Counted from the first letter of the stretch, positions 20,887 through 41,188 are shown. The stretch is DNA of 64,000 bases from Brachycybe producta (GCA_036925085.1 JAUPFP010000019.1:1431001-1495000), one strand, 5' to 3'. The notes: generated from the letters alone by a model not told the origin. Numbers and translations: made by a program.

Positions 20887-21480
20887 GACCTCCATTGCTA
20901 ATTAGAGCAATGGAGAAATATAGGATCATGCAAGAAAAGGGGCAAAAAAGGATGTCTGTGTGTGTGTGTGTGTGGCTGTTTGTGTGTCCGGAACCCGATT
21001 TAGTGGGTCGAACAACTCAAGAACGGAATGAGATAAAGACATGCAGTATTTTTTATTTGATTCCATTGGTCAATATGATGCTCCTGACAAAAAATCAGAA
21101 AATTTTAGCCAGGGGTTATTTTTTATGAATTTTTTTAGAAACAAATTTTGAGTTTTTGGTCATAATTTTTTGTGGGTCGAACAACTCGAAAACGGAGCCA
21201 CCAACAATAAAATGTCATCAGACCTAAAATGATGTACACATTCTGACGATGAAACTGGATTGATACATAAAATTTCGATTTTTTTTAAAAACGTAATTTT
21301 TTTTAAAAAAACAATCGAGATTCTTCCTCTTTTCAGTTGTAGCATTCGAAAGGGGGACTTTTCTATTATTTAGAAGGGGTGTTCCTTTCTATGTTCTGTT
21401 ATTATTTTTGTGTATTAGAATACATGTGACGTATCTTCATTTTAAACCATATTATTACAAATGAATGACGCATGTGCATC
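20887..21480 (+). repeat. Interspersed repeat R20, copy 1
   Basis: Begins with the palindrome CTCCATTGCTAATTAGAGCAATGGAG and contains 'gggtcgaacaactcaagaacgga' twice in related form and 'catgcagtattttttatttga'. An inverted copy lies at 37204-37857. In both copies the repeat runs directly into a CA/TG-rich tandem array, so the array is part of the element or its favoured neighbour. Confidence 0.7.
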
Positions 21481-21990
21481 ACATGTAACCAGTCATGTAC
21501 ATGAGTACATACATGTGTGTTTATCTATATACACATGTGCACACGTGTGTACATGTGCATACACATGCGCACAAGTGTGTACACATGCACACACGTGTGT
21601 ACACGTACGTACACATGCGCACAAGTGTGTACACGTGCGTACACATGCGCACAAGTGCGTACAAGTGAGTACAGGTGCATACATGTGCGCACAAGTGCGT
21701 ACACGTGGACACAAGCGCGTACATGTGCATACACATGTGCACAAGCGTGTACATGTGCATACACGTGCACACAAGTGTGTACATGTGCATACACATGCGC
21801 ACAAGTGCATAAATGTGTGTACACATGCGCACACGTGCATAAATGTGCGTACGCATGCGTGCACATTTGTAATTGTGCATACACATGCACGCACATGTGT
21901 AAATGTGCATACGCATGCACGCAAGTGTGTAAATGTGCATATGCATGCATGCAAGTGTGTAAATGTGCATACTCATGCGCACACATGTAA
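21480..21990. repeat. CA/TG-rich minisatellite
   Basis: About 500 bp of alternating purine-pyrimidine sequence built from units such as 'acacatgcgcacaagtgtgt' with a period near 36 bp (two 18-bp halves). Several frames on both strands stay open throughout because the units rarely make stops; this is a composition effect, not coding. Such sequence can adopt Z-DNA. Confidence 0.88.
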
Positions 21991-22445
21991 CAATGAAAAA
22001 AAGTTGGTTATTTGATATATGAAGTATATATTAAAGCAATGGAGTTCTATAGGGTTCCTTGAATCCCTTGTTAAATTCATACTTTATTACAAAGTTAAAA
22101 AAAAAAAAAGAACGTAAGAAAATAACAATAAAACAAAAGAAATAGTAAAACGAGCAATGGTGGCTGTGTGTGTGTATGTGTCAGACAGCAAATTGAACGG
22201 TACATTATATTCTCTCCTTGAATTTTCACACACACACACACACGCTCAGCACATGCGACAATATATTGTATCTTGTACGTGAAATTTTAATTTCAAACTC
22301 AGGTCAATTCTTTTATCCAAATTATTATAAAACTTTTTACCGAAAAACCGGTATTGAAAAGTCAATTTACCTTCAATACCGATGTAACGAAATAGACTGG
22401 TACCACTGGTAACATAAAACCGGTAATGAAAACCCTAACCTTGAA

Positions 22446-22697
22446 TCCTTGATGCCGTTCTGTATAATAAACAAAAAACTAAATAAAATACATTGGGTGG
22501 TGGTATAAATATGACTTAATTGCCTCGGAAGTTACGCCTGCCGCATGTTTACGTCGCATTTTCGGCAAGAACAATGTAAAAGTCACGCCCAGTTTTGACG
22601 AGCCGTGGTCATAAGTTAGCACACTTTGGTCAGAACTGACTGGCGCCTGTTTTGGTAATGAGTTACTCTCGTCGTAGTTACAGAGTTACTTTACCAT
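22446..22697. other. Spacer before the recombinase element
   Basis: No gene seen. GC rises from about 22540 onward, which may mark the left part of the element that follows. Confidence 0.4.
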
Positions 22698-22918
22698 TTG
22701 TTGGTTAAGTCGGATGAGATATCGTTGTCAACGAATGTTAGGCTTAAAGCGTATCGACTTAGTCCCGTGTGGGTTTTACGGTTAACACAGACGTAGAGAC
22801 AACTTTTGGGATAAGTCGGATAAGACATCGTTGTCAATGAATGTTAGGCCTAAAAAGCCATCGACTTAGTCCCGTGTGGGGTTTTACGTTTATCATGGAA
22901 CGTAGAGCCCACTTTTGG
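22698..22918. repeat. Two tandem copies of a ~110-bp unit
   Basis: The unit contains 'cgttgtcaacgaatgttagg' and 'cgacttagtcccgtgtgg'. Copy 1 is about 22698-22808, copy 2 about 22809-22918. Sits left of the recombinase-like coding region and may be terminal or regulatory sequence of that element. Confidence 0.7.
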
Positions 22919-23149
22919 CCAAACTCTCACATGTAGTTATACACTAACACCACGAGAGGAGCCACCACCGTGCTTTGAGTGCACTAATGCTGCTTGCACT
23001 TGCAGCCTTTTTTTAAACAAGCAGAAATTCAAACAGGGATAACTTAATAAAAACTTCACACAGATGAGGTTTTTGACTAAGGACCTCTCGAAGATGAAAT
23101 CTTTGAATAAGGGGCCTTACAAAGACGGCATTTCTTCGATTAAATATCG

Positions 23150-23430
23150 AAGTAGTATTCGGCCAAAAAGTGCGTACCTTTTTTTGGGTTTTTATGCCTC
23201 TTTTCGGTGCATGCTCATGCAAAGTTGAATTTATAGAAAATTGTACTCATTATATTGGGACCGATTGTTGGGGCGAATCGCCATTTCCATGTATGATTCT
23301 TTGATTGTGAACATAAACATTTTCGGGCTTTTATGTCATCTTTCGATGCATGCTCTTCCAAAGTGTGACTTATGGAAACCGAGCAGCTTACGACAGGACC
23401 GATTTTGGGGCCAATCGATGTTTCTGTGTA
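23150..23430. repeat. Two tandem copies of a ~140-bp unit
   Basis: Shared blocks 'cgatgcatgctc', 'gggaccgatt' or 'aggaccgatt' with 'ggggc.aatcg', and 'tttttgggtttttatg' or 'ttttcgggcttttatg'. It lies between the 110-bp repeats and the recombinase-like coding region. Confidence 0.65.
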
Positions 23431-23824
23431 AGCCAAAAAGAGTTCAGTACCATCAACTGAGGAGCCGTGGGGCTTTTTTGTGCTCATGAACCTCATCCTA
23501 CTAACACTTCCCTCCCACCTACTCATGTATCCAGTCTTGATGTGGCGAGTAGGCTTGTTGGGAAATCTCTTGTTTGTCACTGAGATGATTATTGTTTCAT
23601 CGAACATAGAGACATTTCCCTAAACATTTGGATACAATCTTTCTCTTTGGCGGCCTTATTCTTTCCTTTCCAACATAAGGTCGTTTGCTTTCTGTGCTGT
23701 TTGTGAATAACGTTATTCATTCGGGCGCTCCACAGTCAATGTGGAACGTACCGAATCACTTCTAAAAATGTGTGTTGCTTTTGTCATTTCAGTAACCCAC
23801 TCATAATACGAAGCGTAGAGTAAC

Positions 23825-25478
23825 ATGAGTAAACGCAACAAGCCGAGGAAGGCGACTATAAATAACGATGTCGATGTCAAAGATGACGTCGATAATTCTT
23901 GTGAAGCACACGATGAAGTACACGGTGAAGCAAATGGTCTTGGCGACGTGCATGAACAAACTGACGAAAGAAAGGCATTGCCTAACGTGCCCTGTTACCC
24001 ACAGAAAGAAAAAACCACTGGTCGCAAAAACTATAACTGTCCGCTCTGCCATGTCCCTACCAATGGCCGTCTTATAAGACACGCGATTATCAAGACAGAA
24101 ATGAAAGTCAAGATATAAATAAAGCGACGAAAGAAAAATTAAGATGGTCCGCCACCGGTTGATTAGGCACTTGTTAAACGGTGGTTCGTGGCTGCTAATA
24201 AATAACTATTGTGCGTCAAGGACTTATGAGATGCATATTGGTAATTGGTTATTGGTAATTGGATGCGTCATTGGTTCACGCTTCGAGAACCTTCCTTCTG
24301 TGGGGGAGCAGAGCACGTTGGGTAACAATGCAGACGTTAATTACGAAGAGCCCGTAGATGAAGGCGAATTCGGTATGGAAGACGATGACGATGGTGCTTT
24401 GCCGGTAGTTTTTCCTCACAAGAACTACCGTGCGGAATCCGTACGTGCAAAGATGCAAGCGGAGAATCTGACCATGCGATATAATGTCGTTTTTCACAGA
24501 TTTTATCAATCACATGGAGACAGAAAAAATTTATCGAGCCCGTGCACATCGACTCACGTACGCAAGACTGCTTGCAAGGGTGTTGTATCATATTAACATC
24601 TCAACTGGCAACAAGCACGAAACACCGGTGCCAAGCCTTATGAAGTTATGATACACACCAACCACGTACAAAATTATGCACTACGGCTCACACGTGTTGG
24701 CACGAAAGCAAGCACCACCGTAAGTCTTTACCGCAACTTACTAATTTACCTTCAGTACCTGATGACTGTGACCAATTTGCGGGTCAGGGATCGCCTCTTG
24801 TACGACGATTTGGCGCACTTCGTAGAAGTGAAGCGATTTATGACACGGGCCAAGAATGAGCAAAAAGCCGAAAGCCGTGCGAAGAGCGAAGATGCAGTGA
24901 GACGCATTCACTGAACAAACTGTGGCTGTGTCCACGTCGTTAGTAAGCGAACCAGCACTCTTGGAGGATGTAACGACTCACTCATGCGCCTTCTTGATAA
25001 CGGGTTTAATGCTCTCAATTATTGCGTGGTCACGTGCTATTTAATGCTCGTCATCACATCGTATGGAATTCAGCAATCGGCCGTGATTAACCTTCGCCTA
25101 AGCGAGTACTTAAATCGCAAAGAAGCAGCATCAGGAGACTACGTGTTCTTTGTGCGCGACCATAAGACATCTGCCACGGGTCCTCAGGGCATCTCCCTAA
25201 CATCAGACCAGACATCGATGTTTGAGGTTTACTACCATCTCCTCAGACCGATGGTTGATGACCTGAAGACCCAGAATTTCTTTCTCAATTCTGTGGAAAC
25301 TGCATGGAAGTCTTTCTCGAGTTTTCGCGGATGTCAGCAAAATACGGTGTGCCGTTCACTGTCACCCATACGCGACGCTCTCTCCACTTTCATTGCGGGG
25401 AAGTCTAAACAAGAACGAGAGATCTGCATAGCTCTCAAACATCGAGCAGAATGTTCGTACTGCCAAGCGAACGTGTAA
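23825..25478 (+). mobile_element. Decayed tyrosine-recombinase (Crypton-like) element coding region
   Basis: Three coding blocks in order. (1) 23825-24118: a charged, acidic N-terminus, then a zinc-finger-like 'YNCPLCHVPTNGRLIRH'. (2) 24648-24914: 'STTVSLYRNLLIYLQYLMTV', like the helical core-binding domain of tyrosine recombinases. (3) 24984-25478: 'QQSAVINLRLSEYL', 'DYVFFVRDHKTSATGPQG', then 'PIRDALSTFIAG' and 'ALKHRAECSY', matching the catalytic-domain layout (first Arg region, Lys in a beta hairpin, second Arg, His and the nucleophilic Tyr near the end). The first catalytic Arg (normally in a GQR-type motif) appears replaced. Stops between blocks show it is not intact. Crypton is the best fit since no reverse transcriptase is visible, but a remnant of a DIRS-like element cannot be excluded. 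Confidence 0.6.
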
Positions 25479-26170
25479 CAGACCACACAAGACTCTGCTC
25501 TCATATGCGAACTCATCTCCACATCCCGTGAAAAGCAAGATCAATCACAGGACAGAGGATTGACCACTCTGCGCGCAAAACCCACATGGTGCCGACGCTG
25601 AACCATGCATGTCGTCAGGCATAACACATCCTCGTGGTGAGGAATCGTACAGGGCTTTCATTGTTTACCCAGACAGCAATGACGACGATAGCAGTCTATT
25701 TACCCATGAAGCGAGGAGCTCTCGGAAACGAACTTTTGACGATTGTCAGTCGCTTTCGCGAGATTCCGGTCAGACATTCCGATTCGGACTCTTCGTAAGT
25801 GGTTAAAAACCTGCATGTGCTACAGTGTTCTCGTGTGTTATGCATGTGCTGTGCTTCATATCTGGCATGTACCTTAAATGAACAGACCTCGAAAAAGAAC
25901 TTTTGACGCTTGTCATAGTCAGTTTCGCACTTTCGTGTTTGTGCATCAGTGTTCTGGGATGCATAACTGGGGGGGGTTATGTGGCGGTTATTGGGTGTAA
26001 TCGTAAACCACCACGCTACAAATCGCATTGTGCTATTGCACGAGTGTGAAGTAGCAGGACAAAAATACTCTTAAGTAAAAAAAACTAACAACAGATACAG
26101 TAAAATGCGGTCCTTGGGTCTTCGAAAACTGCACGCTACTCATTGCATTGTACTATTGCACGACAATCAA
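25479..26170. repeat. 3' flank of the recombinase element with duplicated segments
   Basis: 'gaacttttgacgattgtcag' (about 25730) recurs as 'gaacttttgacgcttgtcat' (about 25899), and 'ctacaaatcgcattgtgctattgcacga' (about 26015) recurs as 'ctactcattgcattgtactattgcacga' (about 26136). 'aataaagcctgagacc' near 26170 could be a polyadenylation signal on the plus strand. Confidence 0.55.
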
Positions 26171-26729
26171 ATAAAGCCTGAGACCAAGAGAACTATGTTT
26201 CTCCAGTGATCGATGGACTTACGATAGGGGCCCGTAAACCCCTGGTGTACCTATGACTTGTTTACTTCTGGCAACTTTATTTTTATGAAAATTTAGTAGA
26301 TTCTCATTTCTGCAGCCTTGTTGTAATGGTACTATTCTAGAAAGACTTAGCTTGGGTTGAATTCCACTAAACATGCAAGCTATAAAGATAACACTACAAC
26401 TTCTAAGAAACATTCTATTATTCAACTTGTCAAAACCTTTGTAACACTGTGTTCGTGATCTTAGCAGAATACCAGCCTGGGATGCCTCATTCCTGCTTAT
26501 TCCTCCCAGACAGTGTTCCCTCTAGCAATTGTGTGAAAAAGAACGTCTTATGTGTAACCACGCCATCTTTATTTGGAATTTTGTATGACCACGTGGTCGA
26601 ACAGCCAATGAAGTTTAAAGACGTGTTCCTTTTTGTGTGGAAATTCACTCAATTTTTGGATTTTTGATTGCTATCCTCTAACAAAGAGGTAAAAACAACG
26701 GGTTGGATACTGTAATTTGGAACTTAATT
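26171..26729. other. Intergenic, nothing recognised
   Basis: Short open frames at 26219-26425 (minus) and 26449-26667 (plus) have no recognisable family or splice context. Confidence 0.4.
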
Positions 26730-27010
26730 GTGCCATGAAATCTGGAGTCTCTTGGGCATCGTGGGTTTGGGGGCATCACGAGCTCTGGGGGCATCATATA
26801 CACTCTGGGGCATTGTTCGCTCTGGGAGCATAATGTAATCTCTTGCGCTCAGGGGGCATCATGCAGACTCAGGCTCTGGCGGCATCTCGGGTTTTGGGGA
26901 CATCTTGGGCTTTGGAGGCATCATGAGCTCTAGAGAACTCAGGCTCTTTGGTCATTGTAGGAGCTGGGAGCATCATGCCTCTGGGGTCATCATGGAATCT
27001 CAGGGCATTG
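26730..27010. repeat. Decayed minisatellite with 'gggcatcat' units
   Basis: About ten irregular units of 20-35 bp built around 'ctctgggggcatcat'. It is followed (27010-27150) by three copies of a 'tgcccaaaac' plus 'catgcattttc' block. Confidence 0.65.
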
Positions 27011-27154
27011 AAATGAGCCATGTAATGCCCAAAACTGCTATGCCATAAAGAATGCATTTTCAATATTAAAATACAGTGCCCAAAACCATGCATTTTCATA
27101 GTAAAAATATAGTGCCCCAATGCATGCATTTCAATTGTATGGTTTTGGGCATTA

Positions 27155-27707
27155 TGACACCCAGCAATTCATCTTCCTTGTATTATCATAGCCTTGGGGT
27201 CCCTCATACCTCAAGTGTTGCATTTCCGCACCTTTCCTCTACCAGCTAAGACCCCAAACCATAAATCACATCCAGGTCCAGGTATCGTCAGATGGATACG
27301 TATTAAGGCACGGTTCCTTGGGCATGGGTGCGCCTGTGCAGGTGAACACATGCCCTCGGTATAAAGGTCCGTGTCTTGATCAATTCGGGGTCCATTCTCT
27401 GATACTGAAATACGAAATAACTCATGGACCGGTGGCTAAGCAACGCCACGATTGTAACTCTTCTGTTTTAATGTATTTGTTGGTTAAGTATATTAAAACC
27501 AGTAACATCGTCAACCTGCATTCGTCTCGCCTGTTATCATTCCTTCTCTTCTCTCCAATTGCGTTTACAGGAAATACCAAAGGAAACGACCCTGGCACCA
27601 TTCGGAGTCAGGTCTAAATCGCATACTCTATCAGCGTAAGGTGGTACCCGCCCCAAACTAAGAATATCTAGATCTGAGTCCCGTAACAGGGGCTCTATAC
27701 TGTTACA
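27155..27707 (+). mobile_element. Solo LTR (family 2), 6-bp target duplication
   Basis: Begins TGACACCC and ends CTGTTACA. The flanks are GCATTA at 27149-27154 and 27708-27713. The TATA-like box is 'cggtataaaggtcc' near 27356. Same family as 47322-47876 and 14976-15341. The internal region is gone, presumably by LTR-LTR recombination. Looks whole as an LTR. Confidence 0.82.
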
Positions 27708-27713
27708 GCATTA

Positions 27714-28171
27714 TGGGTTTTCGCATTACGTTTCTATGTAAGAAATACATTGTTTTGCGCATAACGTTTCTCAGTTTCTCAATAGGAAATACATTGTTTT
27801 GGGCGTTATTTTTGGCATGATATTGGAATTTGTTGGCTTATTACTGCATTAGATAAATGTTTAAACACAATTGTATTTCATTTCAGTCACATTTTTTCAC
27901 ACTCGAATTGCAAGTTCTTGTAATAAATACAATGACGCATAAGGCAAAAACCAATTCAGTTACATTATTATACATATGTATGCTCATATTACGAAAAACT
28001 TACAACAAAAATACACAAACAGAATGTAGTATTGCAGATTACAGTTGTGAGATGATTCAAAAATATTCTTATAAACACTCCCCGCCACTGAACAGCTTTT
28101 CGACAGAAAAATGCGAAATATATACATGTAAATCAACTTGTCTTTCCACAATTGTAGTAATTGCTATATGA
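27714..28171. other. Intergenic, nothing recognised
   Basis: Continues the 'gttttgggcatta' repeat across the LTR insertion site; otherwise no gene. Confidence 0.4.
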
Positions 28172-28612
28172 TGGGCCACTGTTTCTCAAATAGGATTCCG
28201 CAGAACCCTTGGGTTTCGGTCAAGAGAAAGTAAGGATTCTGCCAGAAAATAAAAAATATTAAATTTCACACTGTAAAAAATATATACTGTAATACTTTCT
28301 TAAAATAATTTAAATTTAAGTAGTCACAGCACGTCAATCTTCAGACATTCCAACACAACTTAAAAATTAAATGAGCTATAAAATGTCTTAATTTTTATGC
28401 AATTTTTTAATATAATTAATTAAATGTGAATCTGGTACCATAAACTGTTATTTTATTAAGATTACACGCCTATTATTTTTTTATATCCATATCTACTTTT
28501 GCTAACATTTTTCTCACATCGTACACAGTATTATGTAAAAGTGCTATTGGGGTTCCGTATTATTTTAAAGATTATAAAAGGGTTCCGTAGTCAAATAAAA
28601 TTTTGAAACACT
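28172..28612. mobile_element. hAT-like MITE, CACTGTTTCTCAAA ends
   Basis: Left end 'cactgtttctcaaatagg' (about 28178) and right end 'attttgaaacactg' (to about 28612) are inverted repeats of the type seen in many hAT elements; sub-terminal 'gggttccg' and 'ggattccgc' blocks also pair. Flanks tgatgggc and cgataggc agree at 6 of 8. Confidence 0.55.
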
Positions 28613-29653
28613 GCGATAGGCAGTACTATGAGTGTGGTGCAACACAGCATTTATAGTCCACAACTGTGTCTTTCTTAATTATATAGGGTGGGACAAAAGG
28701 ATTGGACACTTTTCGGTGGGCTGCATGAGGGCGTTGAGGAGCACCGAGAATGAAAGAATTGTAACAAGACTCTTGTAATCATGCAATTATACAACCATAG
28801 TTTAACGGTCAGTGAACAGCTGCACATTTGCTGTAGAAATATATTTTACAACAATCCATTGTGCAGACTAGGAACAATACATTTTAGATTAAAATAACCA
28901 GGCTTTAACAGTGACTGATTTTCGTTAAGGAGCTGTTTGGTTACAAGAAGACAGAAGAACATCACACACCACAACACAATCGTATGCCCATGTTTCCTGG
29001 GCGATTAGTTTCAATGTTTGGTAGCATGAACTGTTCGTCAAGGTCTCACGACATGACTGCACACTTTTTGTCCCTTTGGAAATGTAAAGACAAAAGTTTA
29101 TGAAACAAGATAACTCTCAATTCAAGAACTAAAGGAAAGGATTACAGAAGAAATTGGAAGAATTAATTTAAATTTGTTACAGCTTGTAACGCACAGTTTT
29201 AAGACCAAATGAAAGCGTCGTCAACTAGTCTTCATTTGTCCGTTAGCATTGGTATTGACTAGAGTTCCTATATCTGGACAAGCTGGCACACGTAGGCGGC
29301 CTATGTAACTGTTATTTTTTGGCCCGGTGTGAAGTGGCTGTGCGATTCCATTTATATTGACAGCTCTGACAAAAGTGTTTTAGAAACTAGAAAATTAGGT
29401 GAAAATCTAACAAAAAACAGGTTTCATGATGATAGTTTTAAAAATAAATTTTTTATGACCGTTTTCATGACCCATTGACCTCAACTAGCTTTTGTTGAGA
29501 GCAAATGACGCATACACAATCAAGAATCGAACTAGGATGTTACCAAATAATTGGAAGTTTTGCAAAACTAAAAAAACAAATAATGAAAACTGCATCACGT
29601 TCATAAATATAATATGTAGTTTTTTCCCCCTGTGTATGATAACATTGTGTTCT
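28613..29653. other. Intergenic with one relic transposon end
   Basis: 'tatagggtgggacaaaagg' near 28684 resembles a mariner/Tc1-like terminus; I found no partner end. No gene seen. Confidence 0.4.
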
Positions 29654-29661
29654 ATTTTAAC

Positions 29662-30070
29662 TAGAGATGGGACATTCGAATCCTTAAATCCCCCGCGAAT
29701 CTTGAAAAATATTCGAGATTCGAATACGCGAATCTCCGCGCTTTTTCCATCTTTCGAATCCTAACCTTAAAATAAAAACGTTAAAAACTTTGGTAAAATT
29801 AGTTTTAACTCCATTGACGTCCAATAGAAGCGTTCACTAACAAAAACCGGCGATTGTTGCAATTTCGGTGGTACCCGGATCACCAATAACACCTTGTGGC
29901 GACCCCGAGTGCCACACTGTTATTTTATTATTAATTTAATATTTAATATTATTTCATTTATTTGTACCTTCTTAATGCTCAATATAAGATTCTTATATGA
30001 AGGATTCGAGAGATTCGAGAACCTTTTAGGATTCGGATTCGAGAAAATTTAGGATTCGTCTTCACCTCTA
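29662..30070. mobile_element. hAT-type MITE (family H2), exact 8-bp duplication
   Basis: Ends TAGAGATGGGACATTCGAAT and (complement) TAGAGGTGAAGACGAATCC. The duplication is ATTTTAAC at 29654-29661 and 30071-30078. The interior is rich in 'attcgag' and 'gaatcc' motifs. Relatives: 56209-56885 (interrupted) and 37858-38135 (partial). Confidence 0.88.
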
Positions 30071-30078
30071 ATTTTAAC

Positions 30079-30590
30079 CCATTCTAAACATATTTTAATT
30101 TTTACGAAATAACACCTAAAAATATGATACTAGACATAGAGACGCAAAGATGAAACTGGTCAGAAAATGTCACGTGTGCCAGCTCATATTGATCAAGGAG
30201 CATTATTGTTGACGATGACGTCAACAATAGGGTTAGACTACAATAAGGTTAATACTAATGAAAAAATGAAGTTACCAGTTGTCGTTGCTTTTGTGGGCGT
30301 TTTAGTACGATACCGATACCGATCGTGTTTGTGAGATATATTTTTAATGTCCCTAAACAGTAAGCATATTTTTAAAAACAGGTTTTCGAAAACGTGAATA
30401 GTGAAACGTGATAGCACTTCTATCCATGTCTGCAACCCATCCATGTGCCCTTAAGCAAACTGCAACAATGCATTCATTGTGCTGAAGATAATTTTATGAT
30501 AATATTTTTTAAATTAAAGATTCTCGCTTTATATTACAATTACAAAAAATACTCTGCAAGCAGCCAGTTGGCCTATGGCAGAGGGATCCT
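30079..30590. other. Intergenic, nothing recognised
   Basis: No gene or element boundary found. Confidence 0.4.
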
Positions 30591-30962
30591 AAAGCCCCGT
30601 TTTCACGATAACTGTCATGAGAATAACTATCGCGAGAACTATCATCGTGAAAACCACATGATAGTCACTATCGCACTGTCGCGATAGCCCTATCACACTA
30701 TCTCGTTTGACTAGAGAGTTGATAGTACTGTCGCTATAGTAATAATTGTTGTGTGACCGCTTGTAGGCAAATTTGGCTTCTGGAGGGAGAGGCAAGACTG
30801 TTGTTGACTTAATGATATCTAGGAAGTAGACGTCACACTGTCGTGACAGAACTATCACGTTACTTCAAAGACGTGTAGACAGTTGCTATCATGAGAGTGA
30901 ACTATCACAACTTTCATAACAGCCACTCTCACGAAAGAACTATCGCTGTGAAAACGAGGCTT
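30591..30962. mobile_element. MITE with 'ccccgttttcacgat' inverted ends
   Basis: AAGCCCCGTTTTCACGATA and (complement) AAGCCTCGTTTTCACAGCGA are terminal inverted repeats; many internal 'ctatcgc', 'gatagt' and 'actatcac' motifs point both ways. The target duplication is uncertain. No gene in 30963-31255. Confidence 0.65.
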
Positions 30963-31255
30963 AAGATCTAATTGCTGCTAGATGCATTGTCAATATATAA
31001 TAACTACAAAAAATAACCTGCATTGTAAATATTAAAACAATATAAATGCAGTCATGAAAATTTAAACCCACAATTCATTAATAACATCAATCGCCTATTA
31101 GGATTTTGTCGTATAACCCTTGGCAAAAAAGACCAATAAATGGCAAAATAATAAATAATTGCAATAATTGGCAAAAATCTCGTTTTTTTTATTGGTCACC
31201 TCGTTCCGACGTATAATGCTTTACATATATCACTAGACTGTGGTTTGGGACATTA

Positions 31256-31480
31256 GCCACATACAATTTTCTTAAACATACATAAACTAATTTCTGATCT
31301 ACGATGAGCTAAATTATCCCAATGAAGCCCCACCAGCTTTTCAGTAACACTATCCGTAAACTTATATCTGCCACAGACAAATCTGGCTGCCCTACGTTGC
31401 ACCAATTAGAATTTGTCAGGTAAAAATATTCCACCGACAAGTTAAATCCTACTAACCACCCGTTATTATCATAATGCCAG
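31256..31480 (-). mobile_element. LINE reverse-transcriptase fragment, second family
   Basis: Minus-strand translation around 31414-31260 gives 'LVQRRAARFVCGRYKFTDSV', then 'LHWDNLAHRR' and 'MFKKIV', the conserved C-terminal block of CR1/L2/Jockey-type LINE proteins. It differs from the copies at 14-18 kb, so it is another LINE lineage. Fragment only. Confidence 0.65.
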
Positions 31481-31511
31481 GTAATGTTCAATGTAATGAT
31501 AATCTGTTTAA

Positions 31512-32060
31512 AGAGACCCTTACGTCCAGAAATATCGTGTCAAAACATTGCCAAAACGATTTTTAAAATTTTAAATGTCATAAATATAATTTAAAAAATG
31601 AAAAAGCAGTTGACTTCATATAAATGTACTTCATCAGATAGATGCGCCACCAAACAACAAACGTTGTCAATAAAAAAAACACAAAAGTATACTTTCTCTA
31701 CATGAATTCTGATATTGTCATATCATTGCTTTGAATACACTATTCAAATGAAAGTATTCCCTATTCATTTCGAAGTACTAATGATTTAATATTTTAATTA
31801 TCACACCTGCCACGTAGCTCTCGAGTTGACTGGAAGATTGTATTGAGTTGAATATGAGTAGGAGATCCATGTATATGAATTAGACTTGACGGGTAGACTT
31901 TCGTTTCTTGAAATTAAAAATGGCGTTGTTTGGTGACTCATGAAAAGTTATTTCATTTTTAAGCTTTTTTATGATTTTATTGACTTATTTTTAATTTTAA
32001 AAATCATTTTGGTAATCATTGGATAAGTCTTGACAATATTTGGATAAGCAATTTCGGTTT
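31512..32060. mobile_element. TTAA MITE family T2, copy 2 (right end decayed)
   Basis: Left end TTAA then AGAGACCCTTACGTCCAG. It follows the family through 'gatagatgcgccaccaaacaac' and the inverted half up to about 32060, where the right terminus is no longer clear. It lies just downstream of the PTGES2 stop codon (32183). Confidence 0.65.
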
Positions 32061-32182
32061 GACAATTTGAAATTGTAAGGCCACAACCACCCCATGTGTG
32101 ATAAATTGCCTTAAACAAGCAAAAAAATGTTCAGCATAACTATACAAATAAACATACAAAACGAATCTAGTATTATACTTGA

Positions 32183-40623
<8,441 letters not shown>

Positions 40624-40666
40624 GAACCATCGGCAGCCAGTTTTCTCCTCAATGAGTCCTCATTCC

Positions 40667-41156
40667 CAGTGTTGCCACCAACTTCCTAAGAAAAATCCTT
40701 GCAGCTCCACTAATTTTACCCTCCAATACCCTCCCATTGTTCACAATATGAGATTGAAGCCAATAGATGGCGCTATTTCTTTAACTCTCTGGTTATTCAA
40801 TAGGCTCCGTTGTTTATGACATCACGTTTACATAAATTAATAGATTTAAAGCAGTCTGTCGACCTTCCCCCCTATAGCGATTGCCATTGCCGATGAGTTT
40901 AAAAATGTGGTTTAATGTTTTTCAACATAATTGAGTCATATTTTGTTGAACCATATTTAAACAAGTGCTTGATTTTTTATAAAAATGGTTCATTTACGTG
41001 AATGAAAATGTTTAAAAATAAGCATATTGCTTAATGATATTTGTTTTTTCTCAATTTACTCTCAGAATATCCTCTGCAGTTAAATACCCTCTTTGTACCC
41101 TCTCACCTTCTAAAATACCCTCTAAGAGGGTAATTTCCCTCCAAGTGGCAACACTG
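40667..41156. mobile_element. hAT-type MITE directly upstream of PTGES2, exact 8-bp duplication
   Basis: Ends CAGTGTTGCCACCAACTT and (complement) CAGTGTTGCCACTTGGAGG; the interior repeats 'ataccctc' and 'gagggta' motifs. The duplication is CTCATTCC at 40659-40666 and 41157-41164. The element starts 44 bases from the PTGES2 start codon (40623), so it separates the start region from whatever lay upstream before. Confidence 0.88.
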
Positions 41157-41188
41157 CTCATTCCTAAAATTCCTTTTACAGTTTTACA

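Larger units (their letters stand above)
20723..22437. mobile_element. hAT-like element, TAGGGTTT ends, hosting a later insertion
   Basis: Left end TAGGGTTTCCAATTACCGGT and right end (complement) TAGGGTTTTCATTACCGGT are inverted repeats; both sub-terminal regions are rich in 'accggt' and 'attaccg' motifs. Flanks accttcat (20715-20722) and accttgaa (22438-22445) agree at 6 of 8 positions, consistent with an aged hAT duplication. The interior is mostly the R20 repeat and minisatellite, which I take as a later insertion. Confidence 0.6.

Noticed and set aside
21461-22015. Long overlapping open frames on both strands (Cys/Thr/His/Val-rich)
   Set aside because: All come from the CA/TG minisatellite, whose units seldom form stops. 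Four or more frames are open at once, which is composition and not coding.
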